In this document: in pieces, positions 21,936 through 36,140 of the stretch
Layout: every line of letters begins with the position of its first letter
Position numbering within the stretch: position 1 is the stretch's first letter
Assembly: GCF_025766255.1 (NCBI RefSeq)
Contig: NW_026516677.1
Span: 372,001 to 436,000 of the forward strand
Length of the DNA: 64,000 bases
DNA from: Zychaea mexicana
Taxonomy: Eukaryota; Mucoromycota; Mucoromycetes; Mucorales; Lichtheimiaceae
Reading direction: 5' to 3'
Translations under genes and position numbers: made by a program
Notes under the pieces: model-generated
Told to the model about the DNA's origin: nothing
Seen by the model: only the letters and a program-made list of their open reading frames with translations
The model's database searches: none

Positions 21936-24900
21936 TTACAAGTGCACCTTGCGAGCTAACTCGCTCATCATCGAAAGAAGATCATCAATGGAGAATTCAA
22001 GATGGAGCCGAGTGTCTGGATAGCATTTTTGAATGAGGTTCTCCATCTTTTCGTGCTGCTGTATGAATTCTTCCTGGATGCCACGCCATACGACTTGCAG
22101 CAAGCCTTCTTCTTCAGAAAAGTGTTTGTCGACACGCTTGTACAGTTGCTCTAATGATTTCTTAATCTATACACACAATTGTTGCTGTTAGTAAACAAGG
22201 GTTGCATCGCAAAGTGTACAGTATATTACCTCTTTGGCTGGATACATGGCAATCACTTTACGCAGCTGAGTCTTGTTGTAGTTCATGTGGAACTGGACTT
22301 CTTCGGGTGTACTCGTGTGCATCAGGTTATCTACGCCCTCAAAGAACTCTAGAAGCTTGCCTAAGGGGCGACGGATTACAACCTTAATATATGCATTGAG
22401 ACTGGTATCATAGTGGCTTTTGGCGTATTTGATCCATTTCTCCAGGACATGAAGTTTGTTGGATCGAAGTTCGTGGTGGAAGTGATGCATATTTTCTAGG
22501 CACCATTATTGCTGATTAGTTTAATCTTTATAAAGTGAAAAGGCGATAGCTCGTGCCAGAGATAAAAGGAAGGATGATGAATCTTACCGATATACATAAT
22601 ATTCGCATTCAGTTGCTCTTTATCGTCACCTGTCTGATCCGTTTCGCGAGCAATTGAGTCCAAACTGGACATCATAGCGTTAATGATCTTTTCATAAGCA
22701 TCATTCACCGTTTGCCGAGTCTGCGAGTCAGGTTCGACATTGGCTGCGGCCACTTCGAGTCGCAAGGCAAATAACTGATTTTTGTTTCATGTTTTGACAT
22801 GCGTACGTTAGCACCTCGTTCTATCTTTTTCTCCCTTACTCATCCCATCCATCAGAAGTTCTTTTTGCAAAGTGCTTACCGGAAATGTTCGGAAAAAGGG
22901 CAGAATGCCTCGACGCTTCTTTGTGCTCACTTTGGTATCTTCAATGATTTTGAGCTGATCAGATACGAACCGCTCAAACATACGAGTCAGCCGCTGCATC
23001 AGCGAGCTGCATAATCGTAACAAAAAGTCTTGATCGGAACCCAACCATTTGTCGTTTTGGAACTCGACCGATGCCAGCATACTAGCCGTTTGTGTAGGAT
23101 CACTCTTTACACCATATTCCAATAAACTGACAATACTTGGTTCGAGCGTTTCAAAGATTATTTCCATCCAGTCACTATAGAGCAATACATTGGTTATTTT
23201 TTTTACGTTTCGTAAACAGAGAGTCAGAGAGATGTAAGGTGTGTGGCTTACATGATCTTCTTTGACATTTTAATGTCGCGTGGTTTTTCTCGACGACCGC
23301 ATAATTCGTTGGTGTTAGGCACTTGTGCATAAACGTGGCCTCGTTCCAAAAATGATTTCGGTGCGCCCTGAGAGTACTGGAATAGATCGCACATAAAATT
23401 CTGTTCCCGAGTCACTAGCATTGTACCTTGGGCCATCAACTGTGCGAAAGCCTGTCAATCAAGGAATAAAAGCGTTAGGACAGTCCCAGTCTCAAACATT
23501 TTGATCCACATTTTTTTTCAAACATACATCATCTGCGGCACGTTCATCGCCATCGATACTAGCGGCACCGCCGCCAATAACGCCTTCGACTGATCCACGC
23601 AGCATTTGACGATATCGGTTCGTTCGTGAGTCTTCGCTCCGTAAATTAGCACCATACGCTAACGCTCGCACGGGTCGAGATTCTTCAGGCTTGAAAATAT
23701 ATTCTAGCTCGTCCAGACCACGGTTACGCAGCGTAGTATAATGCGGTCGCACACTCTCGATCAGTTCGCGAGTATCCTGCTCGTACAATGGCGCCATGGT
23801 TTGAGCATAATATCGTTGCAATTCGCTGTACATACGTGGCTCCATTTCCTTCTCCCATAGCGAAAACCCTTGATACTTGATAAGATTGTTCTCAATAACG
23901 GTATGGGGCATTGCGACCAATGTCTGTTGGGGCTTGCGTGGGTTTGATGGTGTGCGGGAACTGACAGCTTTCTGATTCTCTGCCTAATAACCCATGAGAA
24001 GATATGCTTCTTTTTCAGTATGGTAGGTTATGGGATATACGTGACATATCAAGACTCTTTTTTACCTGCTTGTCAAACTGGCTTTTCATGAAATCAAAAA
24101 TGCGCGCACTAAAATTGTTGCTATGCGAATTATACACTGCCATTCGCTCTTGAACGGCTTTCATATTCTGCATTCCATCGCCCAGCTTGATTTTCAGGAC
24201 CTGCTGTACTTTTTCGGCGGAGGATTGGATCTGCTCGACGTTTTCTGCGGTGTCCATTGGATCGAATTTGAGACTGTCGAGGCATGACCGGGGTATTGTA
24301 ATAGCGTTCTATAAAGTGGCAAGATATTAGCTTTTTTTTTCCTACTGGCAAATTACTCAACATGGAATTATTTCGTTATAGAAAAAGGATAACTTACCAA
24401 TAGATCATCGAGCTCACGAACAAGGCTATGTTGGTTCTGTGCTAGAATCTGCAGGCCACGGTTCTGTGATTCGATTTCTCGGATATCATCACCCATACTC
24501 TGTTGACAACACACATAAGCGGTTAGATACCCTTTTAACAGCAACTATAGAAAGCACTAGCTTACATTAAGTTCTGCGCTATAAAGCAGTAACCAGCTAT
24601 CCATGCTATCAAGTTCATGCAATGCAGCATCGATCTGATCAATAACTGAGCGCACGCGTTCGTCGGACTGGATTATGGCATGCACATTGGCCTATGCAGC
24701 AAAGGAAATCGAAAATTATTAAATCATAGTCTCTTTTTCCTTTGGAGGTATATAATAACTTACAGCTTCCAAAGCATGCAGTTCGCCCAATAATCTTTTT
24801 TCGAGTGCTGCTGCGTTTCCACTCGTTTTCCAATTGAAATCGGCCAATAATTCTTCGACATTCATCAACGAAGCCTTTTCCGCCATTTTTTCCTGCATCT

Positions 24901-26421
24901 CTGCCACTTTGCGCATTTTCTCTAATATCGTATACAATAGAAGCAAATTTAGTGTAAGAAGGCAATCTGTATCATCGACTTTGCTAGCAGGAAATCGTGT
25001 CTTTACCCTTTTCTTGTTGAGCTTGCTTTTCTCTTTTCTCCCGTTCACGTTTTATTTCTCGGGCACGCTCACGCTCACGGCGTTCTTCTCGCTCTTTCTC
25101 TTTAGGATCAGTGGGTGGAGGGTAGCGCTGTATTGGCTGAACGTGTTGCTCTACGTACATTGAATGAAAAAGAACCCCGAGTTAATAGGGTGGCGTGCAA
25201 AGTTATGGTAATAAGTTTGATGGTGTATGTACCAGGTTGTATGTTCGTTGAAGGGGATATTTCGACGGCGCGTTGAGGAGTCCTTGGTGCGGGTGCTGCA
25301 GGTGGCGATGGTGCCGGGCGACTTGCAACAGGCAAAGTTGGTGCTGGTTGTGACAGGGGCGAGTGCTTGGGTCGCTCAGGGGACATGTTGGGTGGAGGAG
25401 AAGGATAAGAGCGAGGATCACTTTCAGGCTGCGTTAAAGTTTGTGATAAAGTAGCGGATGGTGGCAGGGGAGGTGAGGAGGTCGTCGACATGGTCGGTGT
25501 TGCAGTAGAAGGTGATGGCGGGACGGCTGATTGTGGTGAGTTAGTGGAGGGCGATACTGCGATAGGGTTGGCGAGATCTTTTCCATGATCAAATAGATTT
25601 CAAGTGTGTCAGTAGACAGAAAGATGAGAGCAAAACATAAAAGCAAATTGCATTTCTTACATCGTAGTAAGTAACTTTCATCCACGTTAATAAGACGGGG
25701 TGATTTTCCGAGAAAGCGTTGACAGGCCTGAATTACCCCTAATTTAGCTCGAATATACCTTCTCAGCTATCCATACTTGAAAACTAACATACATCCACAA
25801 TGTGAGCCATGAATACAAGCTTGTCTCGTGGTCTTTCAACAGCCCAGACGTATGTCTTGTTCAGCATCATCGAAAATTGATTGGCCTGTTTGCATGTTTA
25901 AAAGATATGAGCATAAAATTATCTGTGGTTAAACCGCCATTTCCTCCCCTTCTTACATCAATTGCTTCGATCTGCTTGATATCATCAAGAGACCATGACT
26001 TGCCAATTGTAAAAGCACCGTTCTGGTTTCGCTTTGTTTTGTATAAGCGAATCTTGTTACGTTTTTCTATTAATTAACATATTGTTAGGAAGCATATATC
26101 AACTACAAATTTGGTACATATAGTAACTGACAAAAACGTACGAGTTAAGCAGAGATATCTAGGTTTGCCGACAATCTGAGGTCCTTTGGCACCGTTGTTT
26201 TTTGCACTCGGGTCGGTTTGCTTTACATCTTCAAAGACTTTGAGATGGATGAGCAGCTTTTCAGCGGCGCCTTTAATAATATATGTGTAGGTATGCATTC
26301 AGTTAACAGCGCAATCGCTCATACACTATTCGAGTTCTTGCGGACAATATGGTCACATACCCCCGGAATCCGGCGAGAACAAACTGTCAATGATGGCCTG
26401 TCTAACTGCCTCCGATGCCAT
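21936..26421 (-). CDS. SEC3: Exocyst complex subunit Sec3
   Basis: Vesicle-tethering subunit marking exocytic sites at the plasma membrane. I assemble 17 exons on the minus strand: 26421-26361, 26270-26142, 26066-25957, 25885-25793, 25727-25661, 25577-25233, 25150-25007, 24921-24764, 24691-24566, 24499-24398, 24308-24066, 23983-23528, 23451-23252, 23174-22880, 22774-22588, 22495-22230, 22166-21936. They total 1070 residues with no frame break. Residues about 15-150 form the Sec3 PIP2/Rho-binding PH-like domain (EKLLIHLKVFED, GKPRYLCLT, NGAFTIGKSWSLDDI, KTYVWAVERPRDK). A Pro/Ser-rich linker (154-268), a highly charged Glu/Arg helix (about 270-370) and a long helical CorEx/CATCHR body follow. 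The PH-like domain implies direct membrane recruitment. Confidence 0.92.
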
Positions 26422-27206
26422 AACCTTAATGGGGTGTTGTAAAGAACGTGCTTTTTCGCCGCGCACACATAGCACCCAACCAGCTTTAATTCATTTTTTT
26501 GCGGAGTTTCCACAAGTTGTCCTGTATCGCTAATGCGCTTCAGTACAAGGACCGATCACAAGTAATTCATATTCCATGGTAACGATAAACTTGCTTTATG
26601 TTGTTACTACAACTAGATGCTTGTCCTTGATGATATCTAATAAGGCTTCAATGAATATGCGGTAATGATTTTGGAATGCACAATGAGCCCAATTAGTGTA
26701 CGGTTCCCTATTATCTTGTTTGATAAGATGTCAAAACTGCCGTTGTTAAAGCCATTGCAGCAGTGAGTAAACTTAGCAGGATGTAAGCTATTGTTTCTTA
26801 TGTTATAATGTATATATGTGCACCGAGTTACCAACAGGCTGTCCATGCAGAAATCAACTATAACAATCGCCGAAAGTACCGTTGGATTGTTGATTATTCA
26901 GAAACACTAGAACAGTAACACAACTTTTTCTTAATCCAAGGAATAAACAAGCTGCAGCTCTCTATAAGATCTCATAGAATAGGAGAGAGGCATCATACCT
27001 GCACAATTGCTGTAGAATGACGCATTGTCTTTTTAAACATAAATGTCTGTGATAAATATTTATATTCAGGAGTGGCGTAAAATGTTGAAGACTCCAGCAA
27101 CCACCACCATCATGTTATTAATTCTGGGCCCAGGTCAATTCAAAAAAGGGTTTAGCTTGGTAAGCAAAAAGTAAGGTATAGACAAAAAAAAAACAGCAGC
27201 AAAAAT
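26422..27206. other. Intergenic, SEC3 promoter side
   Basis: About 785 bases between the SEC3 start and the 3' end of the nuclease gene, both on the minus strand. AT-rich with no coding signal seen. Confidence 0.5.
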
Positions 27207-28316
27207 CTATAACTCGCAAGTGTAACTTGAACAAAGTTCTCCAAAAGAGTTGCGATCCATTTCGCTGAAAAACTGTAGCCCAGATACTCGTTCGACTGAG
27301 CTCAGTTGTACTTGGAAGTCGGTCAACGGGGTCTTGCTATTGATGGATTGGTTTGGCAATACAAACACGCCCAACAAATAGTCGGAATCGCTACCAGAAG
27401 ACACAAGCACGATCTTGAAGAAATGGGTAGGAACTGCTACATTAGGTATCTTGCCGAGAAGCGGGTATTCCATGAAGTAGCCTGGATTATTGGCGTTGGT
27501 GGGCGCGGTTTCTTGATCAATGTCAATATAGCCCGTGTCATTATTACGAGGGAGGAACAAAGGTCCAGTGTAGACATAAACGTCGGTATAATTATTTGTT
27601 AAATCGCGAACAAAGCCTTCGAGGTACGCCCAGTCTATGTTTTTTTCTTGTCAATGTCATTGAACCAAAACGTGATATTTCAAAAGTAAAGGACAACAGA
27701 GCACTTACAATGGCGGTTGAACCCGATGCCGACTTGAGGGGACATGTTAGTTAAGAAAAACGTTTGGTCCATGGCGTCCTGAGAGTAAACAGCGTCGGCT
27801 GCAGGCGCCATATGACCACGATCATAACCGCTGCGAGTATAGTCGCTCAGGCGAGCTCGGAAAATGGCCGGAATATCCTTGTCCTCCTTAAAATTGGACC
27901 TGTCGCGATCGACGTTCTCGCCCGCTTGAAGCGATTGCGCCGTGAGATGTTCACCAACCCAATGAGGAAGACGATTGCGACGATCGTATGAAGCAACATA
28001 CTCCTCACGCTGTAACAAGTCCACAACTGGTCCTACAAATCCAGTTTATCCGCCCCCCGTTTTACCGCATTAAACAAAGAGTACAGAATTCAATTTTGCA
28101 TCCGCCCATACTGTATATGCTTTTACCTGGATTGCCAAGCTTGAGAATGCCAGTATCTGCAGCTTGACGACGGACTAAGGAGCCCCAATGAGCATGTGCG
28201 CCAGAGTGATCGGTGCCTGTTAGTGCACAAGACATGAGAAATGTGCAAAGGACACCGATAAGAAAGCCTATGGATAAGAGCCGCAGAGGGCTTTGCGATG
28301 ACATTCGTGAAGTCAT
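27207..28316 (-). CDS. NUC1/EndoG-type DNA/RNA non-specific endonuclease
   Basis: Metal-dependent sugar-non-specific nuclease (beta-beta-alpha metal fold). Three exons, 28316-28127, 28032-27709 and 27634-27207, give 313 residues. The catalytic DRGHMAP is at about 134-140 (His 137 is the general base), and the metal-ligand Asn lies in GFNRHYW at about 170, whose codons span the second splice. The upstream PHWVGEHL and downstream VYTGPLFLP are family landmarks. The N-terminus has a hydrophobic segment at about 11-32 followed by an Arg-containing stretch, which could be a mitochondrial inner-membrane anchor, as in yeast Nuc1, or a signal anchor. A frame extends upstream to 28409, but the ATG at 28316 fits best. 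The probable role is mitochondrial DNA/RNA degradation or programmed cell death. Confidence 0.9.
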
Positions 28317-29576
28317 TGCAAGTGGGTGAAGGATAAAGTATGAAAAGGAAAGAGAGAGAAGAAGAATTGTGATGTCAGGTACGCCTTTTTCTGTGCTTTT
28401 GCATGTCATGCATGGTGCGCGTGACCCCGTTGAATGTGTAATTCTGTTAGGTGATTTAGTGCAACAAACACTATGCTTGTTTCGATTGCCTAATCCACGC
28501 TGTCTCCGCTTGGAGCATTTTGTTCCCTATAAGCATATCTAAACACACACATGGACAATACTCGATACTACATTATGTGTTTATGAGCCAACTGACCTTC
28601 TTCGTGTAGAGTCACAGCAGGAGTCCTACAAAGGGTAATTGACATTTGAAGAAAAGCTAAAGCCTTTCTCTACGAAACGTCTGTCGATAATTCCACAGCT
28701 AATCAGCAAGCTTTCAACTAGATTATTCCAAATTTGTCCACTTTTGCTTTTTTTATACTGTACTTAACTTGTTTTAATAAAGTGTGTACCATTGCGTAGT
28801 TTATAGGATTGTTTATGAAGCCATAATACGTGTTACAGCTGTTGCTGATAAGCAAGTAGACGATGAGTAGTAAAATTGTGGTAATCACCGTGCTATATCA
28901 TTTGTACCGTGTATCATCACCTTTGCGAACATGCATGATATCAATAGCCGAGAAGAAGGAATGCAAGTAGTATGATCCACCCTACACAACTCTGCATTGA
29001 TTTGGGCCTTTTTTTAAGAAAAGCAAGGCAACCTTTCATGATGTTCAGAATTCAGTTTAGAACTTGGAAATTAATTATTGTGAGCAGTGTTCTTCTTTTT
29101 TTTTTCACCAAAAAATGTGTAAAAGGAATGGCACTTTTGCTACTTTGGGACACTGTTCTATGCACCAAATTTGTGATACCAAAATGCTTCTACTGGATAA
29201 TGACCAAACCTAATGATTTTGATTGCAACGAACGTTTTGCAAAGTCGGCCGGCATGGATGAATTACCCTTTTATGCCGTTCTTAAATGGAAAGGTATGAT
29301 TGTGATTGAAATCAAGTCATTTTAATAAGAGGGGATGTGCTAATAAATCATGGCTGCTATGTAGAAAAACAAACTTGTCTGCTGCTCCTGAAGAACGTAG
29401 AAAGTATAAATTTGACGTTCGTGCATGTGTTAAATTGTGTTTACTGCTAATAATGTACAATTGTATATTGGAGGGTAAGGGGTCATACTATCAAAATATA
29501 TGTAAGATGGGTATTTATGTACATCAGCTTCTTGATTGTCTATAGGAGCCTTGTCTCTAGATCGTAGTGACGAGAA
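28317..29576. other. Intergenic, one unrecognised ORF
   Basis: About 1.26 kb. A plus-strand ORF of 117 codons (28972-29325) encodes a Phe/Leu/Lys-rich peptide with a hydrophobic stretch and no recognisable family. A second frame (29306-29545) overlaps its end. AT richness and the lack of splice or family signals leave it unsupported as a gene. Confidence 0.4.
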
Positions 29577-30063
29577 CTAAGGCTGTGGTGCCATTGATGA
29601 TGTTGCTGTTGTTGATGGCTCTCTCCAACCGTCTTGGTAAGTTGGTGGAGGAGGATAATTGGGTGGAGAAGGGCCAATAATTTTGCTACCGTATGCCGGC
29701 GGTGGTGCCTCAATTTGGACAATTGTATGTTCTGGACCTGTTGTTGTTGTTATTGTTATTTGGTTGCCATTGGTATTCCCGCTATTGGATTGATACGTTG
29801 ATGACACTTCATGATTTCTGTGTCTTTGGCTTGCTATTTGATTTGCATATATTAATATCAATCTTAAGCATAAGGACAATCACTTTACGTATATGCAAAA
29901 GACATTAGTACATCTGCTTACCATTTCTTCTTATGCGTTCTTGTGATTCCCGTAGCTCCCTTTCTCGATTCTTTTCCGCATTCTTTGAACGTTGTCTCAG
30001 GATCCCAAAGATTATGGAAGCAAATACGATCAATACGATCACGGCAATAGTGATTGGGTCCAT
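29577..30063 (-). CDS. Single-pass membrane protein with three PPxY motifs
   Basis: Two exons, 30063-29922 and 29833-29577, encode 132 residues. Residues about 4-22 (ITIAVIVLIVFASIIFGIL) form one transmembrane segment very close to the N-terminus. A strongly basic/charged juxtamembrane stretch follows, then a Ser/Thr/Asn-rich region. The C-terminal part holds three PPxY motifs: PPAY (about 92-95), PPNY (104-107) and PPTY (110-113). PPxY motifs bind WW domains of Nedd4/Rsp5 ubiquitin ligases, and yeast Rcr1/Rcr2-type membrane adaptors share this architecture. The inferred role is recruiting Rsp5 to membrane cargo. No sequence family beyond the motifs is recognised. Confidence 0.75.
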
Positions 30064-32498
30064 CTTCTTTAATTTTCGGGGATACGTGTGTGTGGAAAGA
30101 GGCTATGACTAAAAAAGAAAAAAGCGACATGGGCTTCTTTTAAACTTTCGGACAGTGCGCTTTGTACTACATCCGCGTACATAGTATTGTATTACTGCTG
30201 CTGAGCATTGTTATAGTCCCTACGCAAGAAGAAAACCAGGAAATGAAGGTGACATCGGAAACAACCTTGCTTGTGACAGATACATATACAAGAGCGCTAC
30301 TACACACACAGAGCACTGCTCAGCATCTACGTATGTAACATGAAATTGTAAGAACGAGGTTGCACAAAACACAACCATTTACTTTAAAAAACACTAGCTG
30401 CGTACGGAAAAACAGGAAAAGAAGACTGTATTTCAGGCTTGAATAGCTTTGCTTAATTGATAATTTCGATTAGCAGAGAATAACAGCATTTCTTGGTCTT
30501 TGAATCAAGTTAAGCATAGCATTATGAAATATGATGTGCCTCGGGAAGCTGTTGTCGAAACTCACGCGTGTGCTCGCGCAGCACTTCACTTGCAACACCA
30601 GCGTTCTCCGATTCAATAACCGCAAGAGAATGAAGCTCAGGAACAATAGCTGATCATCATCGACATCGTCATCAGCCTAGCAGGAACCGAAATGACGTTA
30701 TCTTCCTGCGCAAATATGAGGTCGTTGTTATGGTATCGAAGGCATAGTTGTAATCCGTGTATTGACGAGCATGACCCCGCATTACTATACAGCATCAAGC
30801 ATCCGTGTATAGCTCTTTACCGAACAATACTGAAGAAGAAGATGAGGTACGTTTTCGTTTGTTTTTTTTTTGCCTCTGTTTATATAATAGCTCTAAAAGA
30901 GCAAATCAATAAAGCATATGACGTGCTTACCCTGGTATTCACTTGGTTGATGGCTACAGCGCATCATATTCGGCGGCAATATTGTAAGCGAAATAGGAAA
31001 AAAGAGTCTTCGCAAAGTATGAAAAGTGCGAAAGAGGTGTCGACTGTGACGCCCTTGATGAATAGGGTTGGTGCTCCTAGATATGGTCATTAGCGATAGA
31101 CAAACTTTTGTAGAAATGAGCGGGTTGTAATCTATTGTTGTTGATGATTATGTAAAACTCTTAATATTCGCCTGCGTATCACCCGTGGTAATATTTTTTA
31201 TATTAGTATAAAAGAGACTATAGTAAAAAGAGAAAGAGATCGCCGTCCAGCATGCATTAACCCGAAAAAGCGGATCAACGTCGTTCTTAAGCACACGCAT
31301 ATCTCTTCTTCACTGTAACCCGGAGGAGCCCGATGTTAGCCAATCAAAGGGCTTTATTGGCGAATGATTTTCCATTTTAGGATTTTCTATCTCTCTTAAA
31401 CCTTGCAAATTTTAGCCCGCCCAATCTACGTTGCTTCAGCCCCGAAACACAAACACCAATCCGCTTTGACAGTCGTGGTAAAAAAAAAGAGCGGGTATGA
31501 GCCATGTGAGGGTTGGGTAGGTAAAGAAGTCGTGACTATCTTCTTCTTCTTCATCATCCAACAAGGATGGAATACAACTCAACCACAGCGTGGGGACCCT
31601 GTGGCAAAGGTGTTGTTACATCATTCTTATGATCGCACGTGGGGCAAAAACGGCTTAGTTATGAATTGGGGATCGTTGCTGTTGTCTTTTTCAACATGCT
31701 ACTAACAGGAAAATGATCGACCGACGTTACGCGTGCTATGAGCGAGTACTAGGCCAAACAAGTGAGAAAAGGGCTGCATCGTCGTATCTCACAATACTAA
31801 TAGGTTTATTTTACTGTGACTATTTTGGATACCAGCGCATGACTTTTCCAGTGATAAGGGTATCTCTTTCGGTCCTCGGGAGAAAAGAGCATGAAGTGAG
31901 GGAAAAGCTGCTATCATAAGCGATTGCCTTATCGAGCCACCAAAACGCTTTTCTGGCGCTGATACAAGTTGTTATACAATTCAACAAATTATGTGTTGTG
32001 CATTTCTTATCTTGCACTCCTCAACAGTACTCTAAGCAGTCCACAATATAAAAAAAAAGTACTATTATCACTACCCTCGGTACCAAAGCATATGATTCCT
32101 CCTGCCGCCAGCCCCTAGCTTCCTTTGCACCTTGTTTCTCTTACCAGTAGCCACAGTAACAGATGAGCCCATAAACTGAGAATCGAGAGTCTTAGTGGCG
32201 ATGGCGCCATAGACATGATTCAAATGAGAAGCAGTATGGGCTAGGGAGAGACTGGCTATAATGGTGTTTTCTCGTCTCCCATCCGGAAAAAAAGAGAAAA
32301 AAGACTTGTAGGTGACACAGAGCCTTCCTCTCGTAACGATTGTCAATGATCCGCTCGTCAGTTGATGCAGAGGATTAAAAGCCGGCTGGTCCCTTGTCCC
32401 CCTTGCGCGTTTCTTTCTCTCTCTCTCTCTCTCTCTCTATCCTTCTCAACCAACCGCTTCTGTCTGCTATTCTAGCTCGCATACGTACAGCACGCACA
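30064..32498. other. Intergenic between divergent genes
   Basis: About 2.4 kb separating the PPxY gene and the GATA gene, so it holds both promoters. A plus-strand frame of 133 codons at 30692-31093 is not convincing: it contains a plausible 44-nt intron (GTACGT to TAATAG) but no consistent spliced frame. Immediately upstream of the GATA ORF there is a TC-repeat leader at 32417-32439 and a GATTAAAAG sequence near 32372. I see nothing else. Confidence 0.45.
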
Positions 32499-33788
32499 AT
32501 GTATTCATACCAACGACATCCTCACCAGCCTTTCATGGCCCCACCTAGTAGCGCGCCTAACCAACCACTACAACAGACTGCCATCGCAATGGCGGGTGCT
32601 GCTGCTCCTGTCTCTCCATTCGACTTTTGTCTCGACGGATCGTTCGACCAGGCCCTTTTGGACATGATGACAACGAGTACAGCGGATTTGTCAACGATGG
32701 GTCCTTTTGATGGCACTTCTTTTCCTACCACCCCGGACTATCAGCTGGATGCCACCCTTTATAGCTGGAGTTTACAAAAGGAACAAGATTGGATGATGCC
32801 AAGCAACCAGTCACCACCACCGTTATTTTCAAACTCTCCACCCTTGTACCCAGAGCAACAACCACAGCCACAACCACTTCATCAACATCAGCATCACCAA
32901 GAGCAGCATCAGCACCAGCATCAGCACCAGCACCAGCACCAACGAGAGGCAGTCCACTTCTCACACATCCACCCGCTCCAGACCCTTTCTCCCCTGGCAT
33001 GCGATGCATTGATGACTACATGCACTACTACGCCCAGCTCGACATTTTTCATGGAAGAGCCGACATCCATCGCGCCACACGAAATGTTACCTATCAGCAG
33101 TCATCACAACAGTATGGACGCATCCATGTCACCATCATGGTCTTCCCCACCCGAGTCTGTTACCAGTAGTATCGACGACAACAAGCCCACCACCCCGCTT
33201 AATAGCAGCTTTGAAGAGCACGAACTCGTTGAAATACCAAAGCAACACCGGCATAACACTGCCATTACCACTACAACACTCTTTGACGACGACAACGACG
33301 ATGATGATGAAGTAGACGATGACGACGAAAAAGACGATATTTTGGGCGAGGAAGAAGACGAGGAAGAGGATGACAACGACAGCGATTCTGATTGGTCGCT
33401 CGGCAAACAACCACAACAACATCTTTCACGGCGGCACGTGCGTAAAATCAGCAAACCATCATCGTCCTCTAGGTCTACTACTGTAACTACCAAAAAGACA
33501 GCACGCAAAAGCTCAGCCAATCATGCGTCGCAAAAGTCACTTTCACCACAAAGCACGCCAGACTTGACCAATAATAGCGATGTCCGATGCACGAATTGCG
33601 AAACCACGAACACTCCATTGTGGAGGCGTAATCCAGAGGGCCAGCCTCTCTGCAATGCATGTGGGCTGTTCCTGAAACTCCATGGCATTGTGCGTCCACT
33701 GAGCCTCAAGACAGATGTGATCAAGAAGCGTAACAGGGGTGGCCACTCAGTTATCAAGTCTTCAAGACGCCGCAAGTCTCGTCGCTAG
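32499..33788 (+). CDS. GATA-type zinc finger transcription factor, AreA-like
   Basis: Single-exon gene for 429 residues. The C-terminal GATA finger has C-x2-C-x17-C-x2-C spacing (Cys 364, 367, 385, 388) with [20 protein letters not shown], followed by the basic tail [20 protein letters not shown]. The 17-residue loop and that tail are typical of the AreA/Gln3/SreA fungal GATA group rather than the 18-residue-loop White Collar type. The N-terminal half is Pro/Gln/His-rich, and residues about 265-305 form a long Asp/Glu block resembling an acidic activation region. The very C-terminus is Lys/Arg-rich. Members of this group control nitrogen or iron responses; which applies here cannot be told. 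The start is the first ATG after the TC-repeat leader. Confidence 0.92.
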   Translation: MYSYQRHPHQPFMAPPSSAPNQPLQQTAIAMAGAAAPVSPFDFCLDGSFDQALLDMMTTSTADLSTMGPFDGTSFPTTPDYQLDATLYSWSLQKEQDWMMPSNQSPPPLFSNSPPLYPEQQPQPQPLHQHQHHQEQHQHQHQHQHQHQREAVHFSHIHPLQTLSPLACDALMTTCTTTPSSTFFMEEPTSIAPHEMLPISSHHNSMDASMSPSWSSPPESVTSSIDDNKPTTPLNSSFEEHELVEIPKQHRHNTAITTTTLFDDDNDDDDEVDDDDEKDDILGEEEDEEEDDNDSDSDWSLGKQPQQHLSRRHVRKISKPSSSSRSTTVTTKKTARKSSANHASQKSLSPQSTPDLTNNSDVRCTNCETTNTPLWRRNPEGQPLCNACGLFLKLHGIVRPLSLKTDVIKKRNRGGHSVIKSSRRRKSRR

Positions 33789-34556
33789 GTCAGTAGTTTG
33801 AATCAGAAGCATCACCGCAGACTATGACGACTAAGAGGGGCTATGGAGGCGGGAGTTTTCGGGATTTGGGTGATCGGCGAACCTGCTTGTGCCACCACCA
33901 CCACCACCGTTAGCATGTTCACTTTTGTACATAGTGTTTTTTCGTTCTTACATTCGATTCGCTTTCCCTTTCTCTACGCTCCCCCCTTTGCACCTCTCAC
34001 TAAGTACATTAACTCACGCACTCACACAATACATACACTCACATACTTCCATATTTTGCAGACAAATGTTTTCCATGTAATCACCCCTTTTTTCACACGT
34101 CATATACATAATGTTTTATTTTCCAATTGTATGCCTCACTTCTAGATGTTTCTTTTGCGCTAATATGTACCTATTCTGTCAACCGCTTCAACTCTCACGT
34201 TTGTTAATATGACGATTATGATACGTTTCTTCTTCTTTATGAGTATAATATACATAAACCAGGTTTGATGTTATTAAATGCGGAGTTTGTTGTTGATTGT
34301 GTAGCTATGATAGTTACTCGTTGCTTTCGCTCATGATGGATCACGGGGAAATTTGTGCGACCAAGAAAGAAGAATATACTGCATAAAATTTTTTTCTTGA
34401 GCTCAGGGCTTTATCTTGGTTAATAGCCGTGCACCGCAGGCCGGGAAGAGATAGCATTGTCGGGGTTTGAACCTTGTCTGCATTCGCTTCCACTGTTCAA
34501 AAAAGTGTGTGTGCACGAGAAAAGGCAGAGTTTCCCTTATTTGCATAAAATTTATT
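33789..34556. other. Intergenic, GATA 3' flank and dioxygenase promoter
   Basis: T/C-rich 3' untranslated-type sequence followed by AT-rich DNA upstream of the PhyH-like gene. No gene or RNA seen. Confidence 0.5.

Positions 34557-36140
<1,584 letters not shown>

Noticed and set aside
25802..26077. Plus-strand 91-codon ORF
   Set aside because: It lies antisense to SEC3 exons encoding the PIP2-binding domain.
28972..29545. Plus-strand ORFs of 117 and 79 codons as a gene
   Set aside because: No family signal, AT-driven composition and no coherent splice model; noted in the intergenic entry only.
31400..31705. Plus-strand 100-codon ORF
   Set aside because: No motif and no start context; it lies in a region of unrelated short frames.
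34455..34480. tRNA T-arm-like GGGGTTTGAACC
   Set aside because: No matching acceptor, D or anticodon arms nearby.
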